This document shows positions 50,947 to 61,943 of a DNA stretch of 64,000 bases, one piece after another. This stretch comes from Hoeflea sp. 108 (GTDB taxonomy: Bacteria > Pseudomonadota > Alphaproteobacteria > Rhizobiales > Rhizobiaceae), in NCBI RefSeq assembly GCF_000372965.1, contig NZ_KB890024.1, positions 3,288,839 through 3,352,838 of the forward strand, written 5' to 3'. The notes below the pieces were generated by a model. The model searched no databases and was not told the origin of the DNA. It worked only from the letters and a program-made list of their open reading frames with translations. Position 1 is the first letter of the stretch. Every line of letters begins with the position of its first letter. Both the position numbers and the translations under genes were made by a program.

Positions 50947-51546
50947 TTAGCCAGTGACGCCAAGATAGCCTGAAACCGCCCGGCGCAGCCGCGCCTGCAG
51001 ATCGTCGAAGTCGCGCTCGCCGGCCCGGACGGCGGCGTCGACGATGCCCCTGGACAGCGCCATCAGGTCGAAGGCCGTCCGCTCCGGCTGGTCGATGCCG
51101 TGGTCGCGCAGGACGCCGACGATCAGGTCTCGCATGTCGGCCTTCATCTGCACCGTCTCCTTGTCGAGCTTGAGCTCGAGCTCCTCGTGCTCCAGCGCCT
51201 GGGCAAGTGCGGGGCGCCTGAGATGATGGCGCAGGCTCGCCGCCGCCATCGCATCGACGGCATCGCCAAGCCCCTTGCCTTCGGCCTGGCGGGCTGCACC
51301 GACGAAGTCGGCCAGCATCTCCTGGCGCATCTGGCGGACCAGCTCGGCCAGTATCGCCTCTTTCGCCGGGAAGTATTGGTAGAGCGTGCCGACAGAAACG
51401 CCCGCCAGCACAGCGACATGATTGGTGGTGAGTCCGCGGCTTCCCGACGTCTCCAGAATGCGAGCAGCTGCCTCCAGGATCGCAGCACAAGTGACGGCAC
51501 TGCGCTCTTGCCGCGGCGTCTTGCGGGGGGTCAGCCTGGACTGCAA
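50947..51546 (-). CDS. TetR-family transcriptional repressor
   Basis: About 199 residues. The helix-turn-helix reads TCAAILEAAARILETSGSRG and VAVLAGVSVGTLYQYFPAKE. The best start is TTG 51546, 7 bases after GAGGAA on the minus strand; no ATG lies near the start of the domain, and the frame open to 51762 runs through the divergent SDR gene. It probably controls the SDR/methyltransferase pair through the palindrome at 51577. Confidence 0.88.
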   Translation of the reverse strand: MQSRLTPRKTPRQERSAVTCAAILEAAARILETSGSRGLTTNHVAVLAGVSVGTLYQYFPAKEAILAELVRQMRQEMLADFVGAARQAEGKGLGDAVDAMAAASLRHHLRRPALAQALEHEELELKLDKETVQMKADMRDLIVGVLRDHGIDQPERTAFDLMALSRGIVDAAVRAGERDFDDLQARLRRAVSGYLGVTG

Positions 51547-51576
51547 GGCGTTCCTCGGATGCGAGTAGAGGGGGAA

Positions 51577-51588
51577 GCGAATATTCGC
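51577..51588. promoter_or_regulatory. Palindromic operator candidate between tetR and the SDR gene
   Basis: GCGAATATTCGC is a perfect 12-bp palindrome, 30 bases upstream of the TetR start and 70 upstream of the SDR start. Confidence 0.6.
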
Positions 51589-51657
51589 AATATTTCCCGC
51601 ACCCGAACACGGGTCAACAGGCAAGTCGCCTGAACAGGGAGCCGACCGGGTCAGGGA

Positions 51658-52416
51658 ATGCGCAAGACTTTCGACTTCGACACCAGAACCGTGCTCATCA
51701 CCGGCGGCGCGCGCGGCATCGGCCTGGAGCTCTCCCGCCAGCTGGTCGCCAGGGGCGCGCATGTGATCGCGGTCGGACGCGACGCAGCCTCGCTCAACGC
51801 GCTGGCGATGGAGCTCAATGGTTCGGTCACCGTCATGCAGGCCGACCTCGGCGCGCCCGGCGGCGTCGAGGCCCTGTCACACTGGCTGCGCGAAACGCAT
51901 CCACAATGCAGCGTCCTGATCAACAACGCCGCAATCATGCATCACGACGACCTGACAGCGGACGGCCCGGCCAGGCTCGACGCCATAGCGGCCGAGATTT
52001 CGGTCAACCTGGCCGCACCGCTTCAGCTGTCGGTCGCCATGCTGCCCGTGCTGAAGGCCCACCCCGCCTCGGCCATCGTCAACATCACGTCAGGGCTCGC
52101 CATCGCGCCGAAGCGCGGGGCCGCCGTCTACTGCGCCACCAAGGCCGCCCTGCGCAGCTTCACCCGTTCGCTGCGCGACCAGTGCCGCGCCGCGAGGCTG
52201 CCGGTCCAGGTCACCGAGGCCGTCATGACCGTCGTCGACACCACGCTGTCGCGCGCCGGTTCGTTCCGCAAATACCCCCCGGCACGCGCCGCCGCCGACG
52301 TCATTGCAGGCGTCGAACGCGGGCTCGACGAGATCTGGATCGAAAAGACCAGGCTTCTGCGCCTCGTCCACCGGCTTTCGCCCGGTCTCGCCTGCCGCAT
52401 CATGCGCGACCGCTGA
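51658..52416 (+). CDS. Short-chain dehydrogenase/reductase
   Basis: 252 residues. The cofactor motif is VLITGGARGIGLELSRQLVA, the catalytic Tyr and Lys are in AVYCATKAALRSFTRSL, with NNAAIM and the Ser in VNITSGLAI. The type is close to DltE-like oxidoreductases. It is 29 bases upstream of a methyltransferase gene and divergent from a TetR repressor, so the two enzymes are likely co-regulated. The substrate is unknown. Confidence 0.92.
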   Translation: MRKTFDFDTRTVLITGGARGIGLELSRQLVARGAHVIAVGRDAASLNALAMELNGSVTVMQADLGAPGGVEALSHWLRETHPQCSVLINNAAIMHHDDLTADGPARLDAIAAEISVNLAAPLQLSVAMLPVLKAHPASAIVNITSGLAIAPKRGAAVYCATKAALRSFTRSLRDQCRAARLPVQVTEAVMTVVDTTLSRAGSFRKYPPARAAADVIAGVERGLDEIWIEKTRLLRLVHRLSPGLACRIMRDR

Positions 52417-52445
52417 CCGTCTATCCCCCAGCCAGGACCTCAGAG

Positions 52446-53012
52446 ATGACCGAATTCAACACCTTCGCAGCCCAGTTGCTGCGGAAACCCCGTGAGATGT
52501 CGGCCCTTGCGCCGTCGTCGCCGACCTTGTGCCAGCTCATGGCCGGGCAGATTCCGCGCTCGGCGCGGCGGGTCGCCGAGTTCGGGCCCGGCACCGGCAA
52601 CATCACCCGTGAAATCCTCAAGCTCGGCATCGCGCCTGCCGATCTCCTCCTCTACGAGGTCAACCCGGTCTTCTGCCGCATGCTGCGCGAGCGCCATCCC
52701 GACGTGTCCGTCTTTGACGAACCGGCCGAGAAACTGGCGTCGTCAGGCCCCGCACATGTCGATGCCGTCGTCTCGGGCCTGCCGCTGCTGTCGATGTCGA
52801 CCAGCCAGCAGCAGGCGATCCTGTCCGCGGCCTTCTCGCGGCTCGGGCCGGACGGCGTCTACATCCAGTTCACCTACGGACTGTTCTCGCCGCTGCGCAA
52901 AAGCATCGCCGAAAGCCTCGGCCTGGAGTTCACGCGCTCGCCGCGTGTCTGGCGCAACCTGCCGCCGGCGGTCGTCTACGTCTTCAGGCGCAAGCGCAAC
53001 CGGGCGGGCTGA
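52446..53012 (+). CDS. Class I SAM-dependent methyltransferase (PmtA-like)
   Basis: 188 residues. RRVAEFGPGTGNITREILKL is the SAM-binding motif I, LLLYEVNP motif II, and HVDAVVSGLPLLSMS a segment typical of phospholipid N-methyltransferases. It may methylate phosphatidylethanolamine or a related lipid, but PmtA assignment is by resemblance only. It shares the TetR-controlled operon with the SDR gene. Confidence 0.85.
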   Translation: MTEFNTFAAQLLRKPREMSALAPSSPTLCQLMAGQIPRSARRVAEFGPGTGNITREILKLGIAPADLLLYEVNPVFCRMLRERHPDVSVFDEPAEKLASSGPAHVDAVVSGLPLLSMSTSQQQAILSAAFSRLGPDGVYIQFTYGLFSPLRKSIAESLGLEFTRSPRVWRNLPPAVVYVFRRKRNRAG

Positions 53013-53092
53013 CCGGCGAGCGGCCGTAGCCCGCGCCGCAATCGCGCCACAGTGACAGGCGAACCAACCGGCTGCATCAGAAAGCCGGTCGC

Positions 53093-53824
53093 ATGACGCA
53101 TGCCGTGAAACTGGATCCCAGCTGGCCCATCTCGCTGGCACTGCATGGCCTGCTGCTGGCGGCCATCCTGTCATTGCCGAGGCCGCATCAGTTGAGGCTT
53201 CCTGCGGAGGATTCGGTGCCGGTCGAGCTGGTGGCGCCCACGCCCGATCAGGCGAAACTCCAACCGCAAGCTCCCACCGGTGCGCAGTCACCCAGCGCTG
53301 CAGTCCCACCACGGCCCGAGGCGCCCGAAGCGCCCGCAACCCAAAAGCCCGAAACTCAAGAGCCCGCAACTCAAGAGCCCGAAACCCAGGCGCCCAAAAC
53401 CCAGGCAGCCGAAGCGCCGGCAGCGCCAAAACCGGCCATGGTCAAGGCACACAGCTTCTACGCCACCAAGGTGCTCGCCGATCCGCGCAGCCGCCGCGCC
53501 CGGCAGGAGCTTACGACCTTTGCCCCCGACGAACGCGCCATCCAGCTCTGCAACATCGAGGCCATGGAGCAGATCCGTCGCTGGAAGGCAGAATTCCGCC
53601 CCGATCTCGTCGTCCCCTATGCAACCGGCAATCTCGGCATCGACGGCGGCGCGATCCACGCGCAAGGCGGAGCCTTCCGTTCAAGGGGGCGCTGGTACGG
53701 CGTTACCTTCTCTTGCGATGTTGCCGAAGGCGCTGTCACGGCTTTCGAGTTCAGTGTCGGCGAGGCGATCCCGGAGGCGAGATGGGCCGAATACAATCTC
53801 GTTTCCGGCGACCCGGAGGATTGA
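53093..53824 (+). CDS. DUF930-family membrane-anchored periplasmic protein
   Basis: 243 residues. A TonB-like N-terminal anchor (WPISLALHGLLLAAILSLP), a Pro/Glu/Thr/Gln-rich spacer with PETQEPATQEPETQ repeats (about residues 80-115), and a DUF930 domain (ATKVLADPRSRRARQ, IQLCNIEAMEQIRRW, TFSCDVAEGAVTAFEF). The domain is frequent in rhizobia; its function is unknown. Two cysteines are conserved in the domain. A bidirectional terminator follows. Confidence 0.88.
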   Translation: MTHAVKLDPSWPISLALHGLLLAAILSLPRPHQLRLPAEDSVPVELVAPTPDQAKLQPQAPTGAQSPSAAVPPRPEAPEAPATQKPETQEPATQEPETQAPKTQAAEAPAAPKPAMVKAHSFYATKVLADPRSRRARQELTTFAPDERAIQLCNIEAMEQIRRWKAEFRPDLVVPYATGNLGIDGGAIHAQGGAFRSRGRWYGVTFSCDVAEGAVTAFEFSVGEAIPEARWAEYNLVSGDPED

Positions 53825-53837
53825 GAAGCCCAAACGA

Positions 53838-53866
53838 AAAAAGCCCGGCCGAAGCCGGGCTTTTTG
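53838..53866. terminator. Bidirectional terminator between the DUF930 gene and rpoD
   Basis: GCCCGGC and GCCGGGC close the loop CGAA, flanked by AAAAAA and TTTTT. It serves both convergent genes. Confidence 0.9.
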
Positions 53867-53882
53867 AACGATGCGGATGCGA

Positions 53883-55907
<2,025 letters not shown>

Positions 55908-56233
55908 TCTTCGCTTTCTCCAGACGGCCTTTCAGCCGCTTAAACTTCCGTACAGTGCAAATCAGATGCGCTCATCCAACCTGCGCCTGAACTGCCAGTA
56001 GCTTCACCTGTCTTAAGTCCAGATTAACCCTGATATCTGTGGCGGAATATCTTCCTGTCCAGTGACAAGCACCACCACCCCGCATTTTCAGGCCAGTGAC
56101 TCGATCGGCAGCCTGGCTACCGGTTAACTTTTCGAATCGACCTGATTCCGTCATTCTGGCGGAAGGTCAAGCGCCTGTCGCATGATTCGCCTCAAAAAGG
56201 CGAATCAATTGCTGGATGGACAGCGTCCCCGCC
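55908..56233. other. dnaG-rpoD intergenic region, rpoD promoter and one hairpin
   Basis: 326 bases. GATTCGCCT (56184-56192) and AGGCGAATC (56198-56206) form a perfect 9-bp stem with a 5-base loop, 27 bases after the dnaG stop; there is no strong T run. No gene is seen. The rpoD promoter must lie here, but I cannot place it firmly. Confidence 0.55.
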
Positions 56234-58189
56234 TCAATTCCGCCCGGTTCGGCCAGAGGACACGCCAAAGCCTTCGATAAGCGCTTCGGTGGCCTGCACG
56301 TCATGAAACTGCGCCTGGATCTCCACCAGATGCCGATAATTTTCGTCCGTCGGATCGGTTGCGAGTGCCGCTTCGGCCTGTTTCAGTTCCTTATGTAAGG
56401 TGCGAGCGCTTCGGTGCAAGTGCAACGTCTGCGCGAAGGCGTCGCGGGCGTCTTCGAGCGCCGCATCCTCCAGCGCCGTCCACTGGCGCGCCTTGCGCAC
56501 GAGTGCCACGGCCCGCTCCCAGATCTCGTTGCAGCCGGCGCGGCCGATGGCGCCCACCACCTCGTCGCGGTTGTTGGCCTCGTCATGGGCCATCGCGTCG
56601 ATCAGCGCGACATGCAGCTGCCTGAGCTCGGCATTGCTGAGATCGAGCCTTTCGACATGGTCGAAATTCTCGTCGACCAGCGTGGGGTGATTGACCAGCG
56701 CCACGACAAGGCAGGTTTCGCGCAGCGGCAGGATGCTGCCGGCGCGCTTGACCAGGGCCGAACGCGCCAGGCTGTCGGACACCGCCAGCCTGCCGGCGGC
56801 GACACCTGGCCCGCCCTTGTTCCACTGGCCGCGCTCGCCGCCCTTGCCGCCCTTGTTGAACGAACCTTTGCCGCGCTCGCCCTGGCCGCCTTGCTGGCGG
56901 CCGCGCTGGCTGCCGAAGAAATTCAGCACCCGCTCGCGCATCTCCTGCTGGTAGTGGTAGCGGACGCTCTCGTCCTTGATCCGGCTGGTCAGCTCGCGCA
57001 GCGTCTTTTCAAGCTCCGCCCGCCGCTCCGGCGTCTCGAAGATGCCGTTCGAGGTCTCGCGCATCCAGATCAGGTCGGACAAGGGCCTTGCGGCGTCGAG
57101 CACCGTGCGGAACGCCTCCGGCCCCTCCGCCTTGACCAGATCGTCGGGGTCCTTGCCCTCGGGCAGCAGCGCAAAGCGCGCCGTATGGCCCGGCGCCACC
57201 AGCGGCAGCACCATGTCGGCGGCGCGGTAGGCGGCCTTCAGGCCGGCCTTGTCGCCGTCGAAACACAGTACAGGCTCGCCCGACATGCGCCACAGAAGCT
57301 CGAGCTGGTTCTCGGTCAGCGCCGTGCCGAGCGGCGCCACCGCATTCTCGAACCCGGCCTGGGCCAGCGCGATCACGTCCATATAGCCTTCGACGGCGAT
57401 CACCGCCCCGCCCTTCTGCAGCGCCTTGCGGGCCCGGGCGAAGTTGTAGAGCACGTTGCCCTTGTGGAAGAGCTCGGTCTCGGGCGAGTTCAGATATTTG
57501 GCCGGCGCGTCCGCCGACATGGCGCGGCCGCCAAAGGCGATGATGCGCCCGCGCGAATCCGGGATCGGGAACATGATGCGGTCGCGGAACCGGTCATAGG
57601 ACACCGGCACGTCCTCGAACACCGTCAGCCCGCAGGCCTCCATCTGGACCTTTTCGACGCCCTTGGAGGCCAGGAACTCCTTCAGCGCATTGCGGCTTTC
57701 AGGCGCATAGCCGAGCCGGAACGACTGCTGCGTCGCAGGCGTCAGTCCGCGGTCGCGCAGATAGGCGCGGGCCTTGGCCCCGTCCGCCCCCTGCATCCGG
57801 TCCTGGAAGAACTGCGTCGCCAGCTCCATGACGTCGTGCAGCGACGCCCTCTCGCGCTCGCGCCGCTCTTCCTGGGCGTCGCGCGCCGGCAACGGCACAC
57901 CCGCCATCTCGGCGATACGCTCGACCGCTTCGGGAAAGCTCATTCCGTCGAGTTCGGTGAGGAAGCGGAAATGGTCGCCGGTCACGCCACAGCCGAAGCA
58001 GTGGTAACGGCCCTTGCGGTCCTCGCAGTGGAACGACGGCGACTTTTCGCCATGGAACGGGCAGCAGGCCCAGAAGTCGCCCTTCTGGGTGTTGGTCTTC
58101 TTGCGATCCCAGGTCACACGCTGGCCGATCACGGCCGAAATCGGCACGCGGTCGCGTATCTCGCTCAAAAATCCGTCGGAAAAGCGCAT
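56234..58189 (-). CDS. dnaG: DNA primase
   Basis: 651 residues. The zinc-binding domain has CPFH (Cys43, His46) and HCFGC (Cys64, Cys67). The central part has the primase core with RIIAFGGRAMSADAPAKYLN, and the TOPRIM domain (about 260-345) has VIAVEGYMDVIALAQAGF and the acidic LCFDGDKAG. The C-terminal part contacts the helicase. A glycine/lysine-rich linker (GGQGERGKGSFNKGGKGGER) near residues 430-450 is longer than in E. coli. It synthesises RNA primers for replication. Confidence 0.98.
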   Translation of the reverse strand: MRFSDGFLSEIRDRVPISAVIGQRVTWDRKKTNTQKGDFWACCPFHGEKSPSFHCEDRKGRYHCFGCGVTGDHFRFLTELDGMSFPEAVERIAEMAGVPLPARDAQEERRERERASLHDVMELATQFFQDRMQGADGAKARAYLRDRGLTPATQQSFRLGYAPESRNALKEFLASKGVEKVQMEACGLTVFEDVPVSYDRFRDRIMFPIPDSRGRIIAFGGRAMSADAPAKYLNSPETELFHKGNVLYNFARARKALQKGGAVIAVEGYMDVIALAQAGFENAVAPLGTALTENQLELLWRMSGEPVLCFDGDKAGLKAAYRAADMVLPLVAPGHTARFALLPEGKDPDDLVKAEGPEAFRTVLDAARPLSDLIWMRETSNGIFETPERRAELEKTLRELTSRIKDESVRYHYQQEMRERVLNFFGSQRGRQQGGQGERGKGSFNKGGKGGERGQWNKGGPGVAAGRLAVSDSLARSALVKRAGSILPLRETCLVVALVNHPTLVDENFDHVERLDLSNAELRQLHVALIDAMAHDEANNRDEVVGAIGRAGCNEIWERAVALVRKARQWTALEDAALEDARDAFAQTLHLHRSARTLHKELKQAEAALATDPTDENYRHLVEIQAQFHDVQATEALIEGFGVSSGRTGRN

Positions 58190-58526
58190 CGGGCCCTGCT
58201 TGTTTCATCCTCATATAAGCAAGCCCACGCCGGCCAGCGACCCCTATTCGCACCCATGCCCGGTTTTCACAGGTCACAAGCCCGACCGTCCAGCCAGGCC
58301 ATTCAGCCAGGCCATTCAGATTGCGGCGCGTCGCGGTCGCGCCGGAACCACGCCCGATGTCGAACCGCACTACATATGGACAGTCGCCTCTTGTTGCATT
58401 TGCACAGCTGTGCAATATGGACGAAAGATATTATCCGGCTAATCTAATCGGCATGGTCAACACAGTGATTCGCCTCAGCGCCCAAAAGCCAGGACAGCAG
58501 GCCAACACCCCAGCGAGGTACGCACG
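58190..58526. other. Divergent intergenic region dnaG/nptA-like
   Basis: 337 bases with no gene. The only clear element is the palindrome at 58400-58415. Confidence 0.5.
58400..58415. promoter_or_regulatory. Perfect 16-bp palindrome upstream of the Na/Pi cotransporter gene
   Basis: TTGCACAGCTGTGCAA, 112 bases upstream of the GTG start, in a locally AT-rich stretch. A candidate operator; the regulator is not evident nearby. Confidence 0.55.
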
Positions 58527-60191
58527 GTGAGCGGTTCGGTCGTCCTCCTCCATCTCGCCGGCGCGGTGGCACTTTTGCTGTTTGCCACACGCATGGTGCG
58601 CACCGGCGTCGAGCGCGCCTATGGCGACGTGCTGCGCCACAAGCTGCGCGACACCATGCGCAACCCGCTGATGGCGGTGCTTGCCGGCACCGCGCTGGCG
58701 ATCGCGCTGCAGAGTTCCACCGCCGTCACCCTGCTCGTCGGCTCCTTTGCCGGTGCGGGCATCGTCAGCGGCATGGCCGGCCAGCTCGCCGTGCGCGGCG
58801 CCGAGATCGGCTCGGCGCTGGTCATCAAGATCCTGACCTTCGACCTGTCGCTTCTGGTGCCGGTCTGCCTTGCCGCCGGCACCGCCATGTTCCTCGCCAC
58901 CGAGCGCCGCTCCTGGCAGCAGTTCGGCCGCATCCTCGTCGGCATCGGCCTTCTGGTGCTGTCGCTGGAGATGGTCGGCCAGGCCTCCGAGCCGCTGCGC
59001 GAAAGCAAGCTCCTGCCCGTCATCATCGACTATTTCAAAGGCGATCCCGTCACCGCCTATCTGCTTGCGGCACTGATCACCTGGCTGTTCCATTCGTCGA
59101 TCGCAGCGGTGCTGCTCATCGTCACGCTGGCCGGCCGCGGGCTGGTGCCGCCCGAACTCGGAATCGTGCTGGTGCTCGGCGTCAATCTCGGCAGCTCGGT
59201 CATCGCCCCCCTGCTCACCCGCAGCGCCGAGCCTGCGGTGCGCGTCGTGCCGGTGGGCAATCTGCTGATGCGCGGCGCAGGCTCGCTGGTCATGCTGGTG
59301 CTGTTCTTGTCGTTCAAGCCGCCGGTGGCCTTCCTCGGCACATCGGTGCCCGACCAGATCATCAACGCCCACATCCTGTTCAACTGCATCATCCTGGTGG
59401 CCGGCCTGCCGCTCGCCAGGCTGGTCTACAGCGCCTCGGAAAAAATCGTGGCGATGGGCGCCAAGCCCGATGCCGCCAAGGACATGGCGGTGGTCGAGCT
59501 CAGCGCGCTGAACGAGGCAGCGCTCGACACCCCGTCCCAGGCGCTCGCCAACGCCACCCGTGAGGTCGTGCGCGTCTGCGAAACCGTCGAGATCATGCTC
59601 CAGCGCATCATCGAGCTCTACGAGGATGCCGACGCCGACAAGATCAAGGCGCTGGCCGCCCTCGACGACCGCGTCGACCGCAAGCATGCGGCGATCAAGC
59701 TCTACCTCGCCAAGGCGACCATCCGGCCGATGACCGAGGACGAGGCGCTGCGCTGCCAGGAGCTGCTCGGCGCCTGCGTCAAGCTCGAGCAGGTCGGCGA
59801 CATCATCGTCCGCAACATGCTCGCCCATGTCCAGAAGAAGCTCGACCGCGGCCTCGAATTCACCTCCGAAGGCTGGCGCGAACTTTTGAGCTTCCACCAG
59901 GCGGTGCTGGCCAACGCCAGGCTGTCCTTCAACGTGCTGGTCTCACGCGACCTCAAGACGGCGCGCCAGCTGGTGGCCGAAAAGGACCATCTGCGCGACG
60001 TCGAGAAGGAAACCAGCCAGAGTCATTTCCTCAGGCTGCGCGACGGCACCATCAAGAGCGTCGAGACCAGCTCCATCCACCTCGACACCATCCGCGACCT
60101 CAAGCAGATCAACTCCATGCTCGCCTCCATGGCCTATCCGGTCCTCGAAGAGCACGGCCTGCTCCAGGGCTCGCGCCTGAAGGCAAGCTGA
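58527..60191 (+). CDS. Na+/phosphate cotransporter (NptA-like) with PhoU-like C-terminus
   Basis: 554 residues. The membrane part (1-310) has two inverted repeats with the family motifs ALQSSTAVTLLVGSFAGAG and LFHSSIAAVLLIV (QSS at 62-64; the second copy reads HSS). The C-terminal ~220 residues form a PhoU-like helical bundle (EVVRVCETVEIMLQRIIELY, CVKLEQVGDIIVRNMLAHVQ). It should import phosphate with sodium or export it at high levels. GTG 58527 is the start with GAGG upstream. Repeat copy 3 follows the stop. Confidence 0.92.
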   Translation: MSGSVVLLHLAGAVALLLFATRMVRTGVERAYGDVLRHKLRDTMRNPLMAVLAGTALAIALQSSTAVTLLVGSFAGAGIVSGMAGQLAVRGAEIGSALVIKILTFDLSLLVPVCLAAGTAMFLATERRSWQQFGRILVGIGLLVLSLEMVGQASEPLRESKLLPVIIDYFKGDPVTAYLLAALITWLFHSSIAAVLLIVTLAGRGLVPPELGIVLVLGVNLGSSVIAPLLTRSAEPAVRVVPVGNLLMRGAGSLVMLVLFLSFKPPVAFLGTSVPDQIINAHILFNCIILVAGLPLARLVYSASEKIVAMGAKPDAAKDMAVVELSALNEAALDTPSQALANATREVVRVCETVEIMLQRIIELYEDADADKIKALAALDDRVDRKHAAIKLYLAKATIRPMTEDEALRCQELLGACVKLEQVGDIIVRNMLAHVQKKLDRGLEFTSEGWRELLSFHQAVLANARLSFNVLVSRDLKTARQLVAEKDHLRDVEKETSQSHFLRLRDGTIKSVETSSIHLDTIRDLKQINSMLASMAYPVLEEHGLLQGSRLKAS

Positions 60192-60203
60192 GCAGCGTCG
60201 ATC

Positions 60204-60494
60204 CCTTCTCCCCTTGCGGGGTGAAGAGTGGGCGAAGGCCAGGAAAAGCCAACGATTTGGCCTTTCCAATGACGAACGTCCGGAGCCCTGGCGGAGGGCC
60301 GGGCCAGCGCGACCTCCCCTTCTCCCCTTGTGGGAGAAGGTGCCCCGAAGGGGCGGATGAGGGGTGCTGGACGGAACGCGGCGTCCCAAGACTTCACAGC
60401 ACCTTATTCTGCTCCACCTCATTTCTTCCAACACCCCTCATCCGTCTCGGCGCTGCGCGCCGATCCACCTTCTCCCGCAAGGGGAGAAGGAAAG
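60204..60494. repeat. Mosaic intergenic repeat, copy 3
   Basis: Left, middle and right modules are all present, in the same order and on the same strand as copy 2. Differences include GGCCTTTCC for GGCTTTTCC in the hairpin. It lies between two same-strand genes, 13 bases after the NptA-like stop. Confidence 0.9.
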
Positions 60495-60608
60495 TTTGCG
60501 CCGGCCTCGTCCCGAGACGAAAAGCGCCCATCCTGGCCCCAGCGACGGCCCTTGCCTGTCCGCCCCGATCCGGGCGAGGCTGCATTTCCACCTTCAGGGG
60601 ATCAGCAC

Positions 60609-61772
60609 ATGGCCGCGCTCGACCGGGAAAGCCTCATCCAGGACATGACCGCCTGGCGCCATGATCTGCATGCCCACCCGGAATTCGGCTTCGAGGAGAA
60701 ACGCACCAGCGCCTTCGTCGCGCAGAAGCTGCGCGAGTTCGGCCTCGACGAGGTGGTCGAGGGCGTAGGCGGAACCGGCGTGGTCGGCACGCTCCGGCGC
60801 GGCAGCGGCAACCGTGCCGTTGCCCTGAGGGCCGACATGGACGCACTGCGCATCGCCGAGCAAGGCAACCACGCCTACGCCTCGCAGACGCCAGGCGTCA
60901 TGCATGCCTGCGGCCATGACGGCCACACCGCGATGCTGTTGGGCGCCGCCAAGATGCTCGCCGCCGACGGCGGTTTCGACGGCACCGTGCGCTTCGTCTT
61001 CCAGCCGGCCGAGGAATGGGGCAAGGGCGCGCTCGCCATGCTCGACGATCACCTGATGAGCCGCTTCCCCTTCGACGAGATCTATGGCCTGCACAACATG
61101 CCCGGCCTGCCGCTCGGCCATTTCGAGACGCGGCCCGGCCCGCTGATGTCGGCCGAGGACAATTTCGAGATCGTGCTCGAAGGCCTGGGCGGCCATGCCG
61201 CCCGCCCGCATGTCGGCCGCGAGGTGCTGGTGGCGGCCTGCGCTGTCGTCACCAATTTGCAGACCATTGCCGCGCGCCGGCTCAATCCGGCCGATGTCGC
61301 CGTCGTCTCCGTCACCGAGCTCATCACCGACGGCACCCGCAACGCCCTGCCCGGCCACGCCCGCATCCTCGGCGACGCCAGAAGCTTCCGCCCCGAGGTC
61401 AGCGCCGAGATCGAACGGCAGATGCGCATCATCGCCGAGGGCACCGCACTTGCCTACAATTGCACGGCGTCAGTGGCCTACAGCAGGGAATTCGTGCCGC
61501 TGGTCAACGATGCCGACGCCACCGCCTCCGCCCTTGCTGCCGCAGCAGCGGTGTTCGAGCCGGCCGCGATCAACGGCAAGGGCGAACTGGTCACGGCTTC
61601 GGAGGATTTCGCCCGCTTCCTCGACCACGTGCCGGGCTGCTTTGCCTATATCGGCAATGGCGAGACCTCGGCCCCGCTGCACAATCCGCGCTTCGACTTC
61701 AACGACGCAGCCCTGATCCACGGCGCAGCCTTCCACGCCGCCATCGTGCGCCAGCGCCTGCCGGCCGGGTGA
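60609..61772 (+). CDS. M20-family amidohydrolase (hippurate/N-acyl amino acid hydrolase type)
   Basis: 387 residues. The metal ligands lie in LRADMDALRI, GVMHACGHDGHTAML and FQPAEEWGKGAL; a dimerisation lid follows with LEGLGGHAARPHVGREVLVA; the last ligand is the His in APLHNPRFDFND. The type is hippurate hydrolase or N-acetyl-diaminopimelate deacetylase-like. ATG 60609 starts the domain; the frame upstream runs into repeat copy 3. It cleaves an N-acyl group from an amino acid; the exact substrate is unknown. Confidence 0.92.
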   Translation: MAALDRESLIQDMTAWRHDLHAHPEFGFEEKRTSAFVAQKLREFGLDEVVEGVGGTGVVGTLRRGSGNRAVALRADMDALRIAEQGNHAYASQTPGVMHACGHDGHTAMLLGAAKMLAADGGFDGTVRFVFQPAEEWGKGALAMLDDHLMSRFPFDEIYGLHNMPGLPLGHFETRPGPLMSAEDNFEIVLEGLGGHAARPHVGREVLVAACAVVTNLQTIAARRLNPADVAVVSVTELITDGTRNALPGHARILGDARSFRPEVSAEIERQMRIIAEGTALAYNCTASVAYSREFVPLVNDADATASALAAAAAVFEPAAINGKGELVTASEDFARFLDHVPGCFAYIGNGETSAPLHNPRFDFNDAALIHGAAFHAAIVRQRLPAG

Positions 61773-61943
61773 GCCGCTGCTTGCGCGAATCGACCGAGTT
61801 CGTAAACTCTGAAAAGGCCGTGCAGCCTGCCGCTCGCTCCCTTGGGATTGGTGAATGCACCACGAACCAGGTTTTCCCCTCGCGGGCGACCGTCGGCAAC
61901 GCGAGCACTGACGCCTGAAGTCGCCCCCATAGGGAAAACACCC

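Noticed and set aside
56414..58447. A 677-codon plus-strand frame
   Set aside because: Antisense of dnaG; no recognisable protein.
60330..60608. N-terminal extension of the M20 amidohydrolase
   Set aside because: The extension is translated repeat copy 3; the enzyme family starts at 60609.
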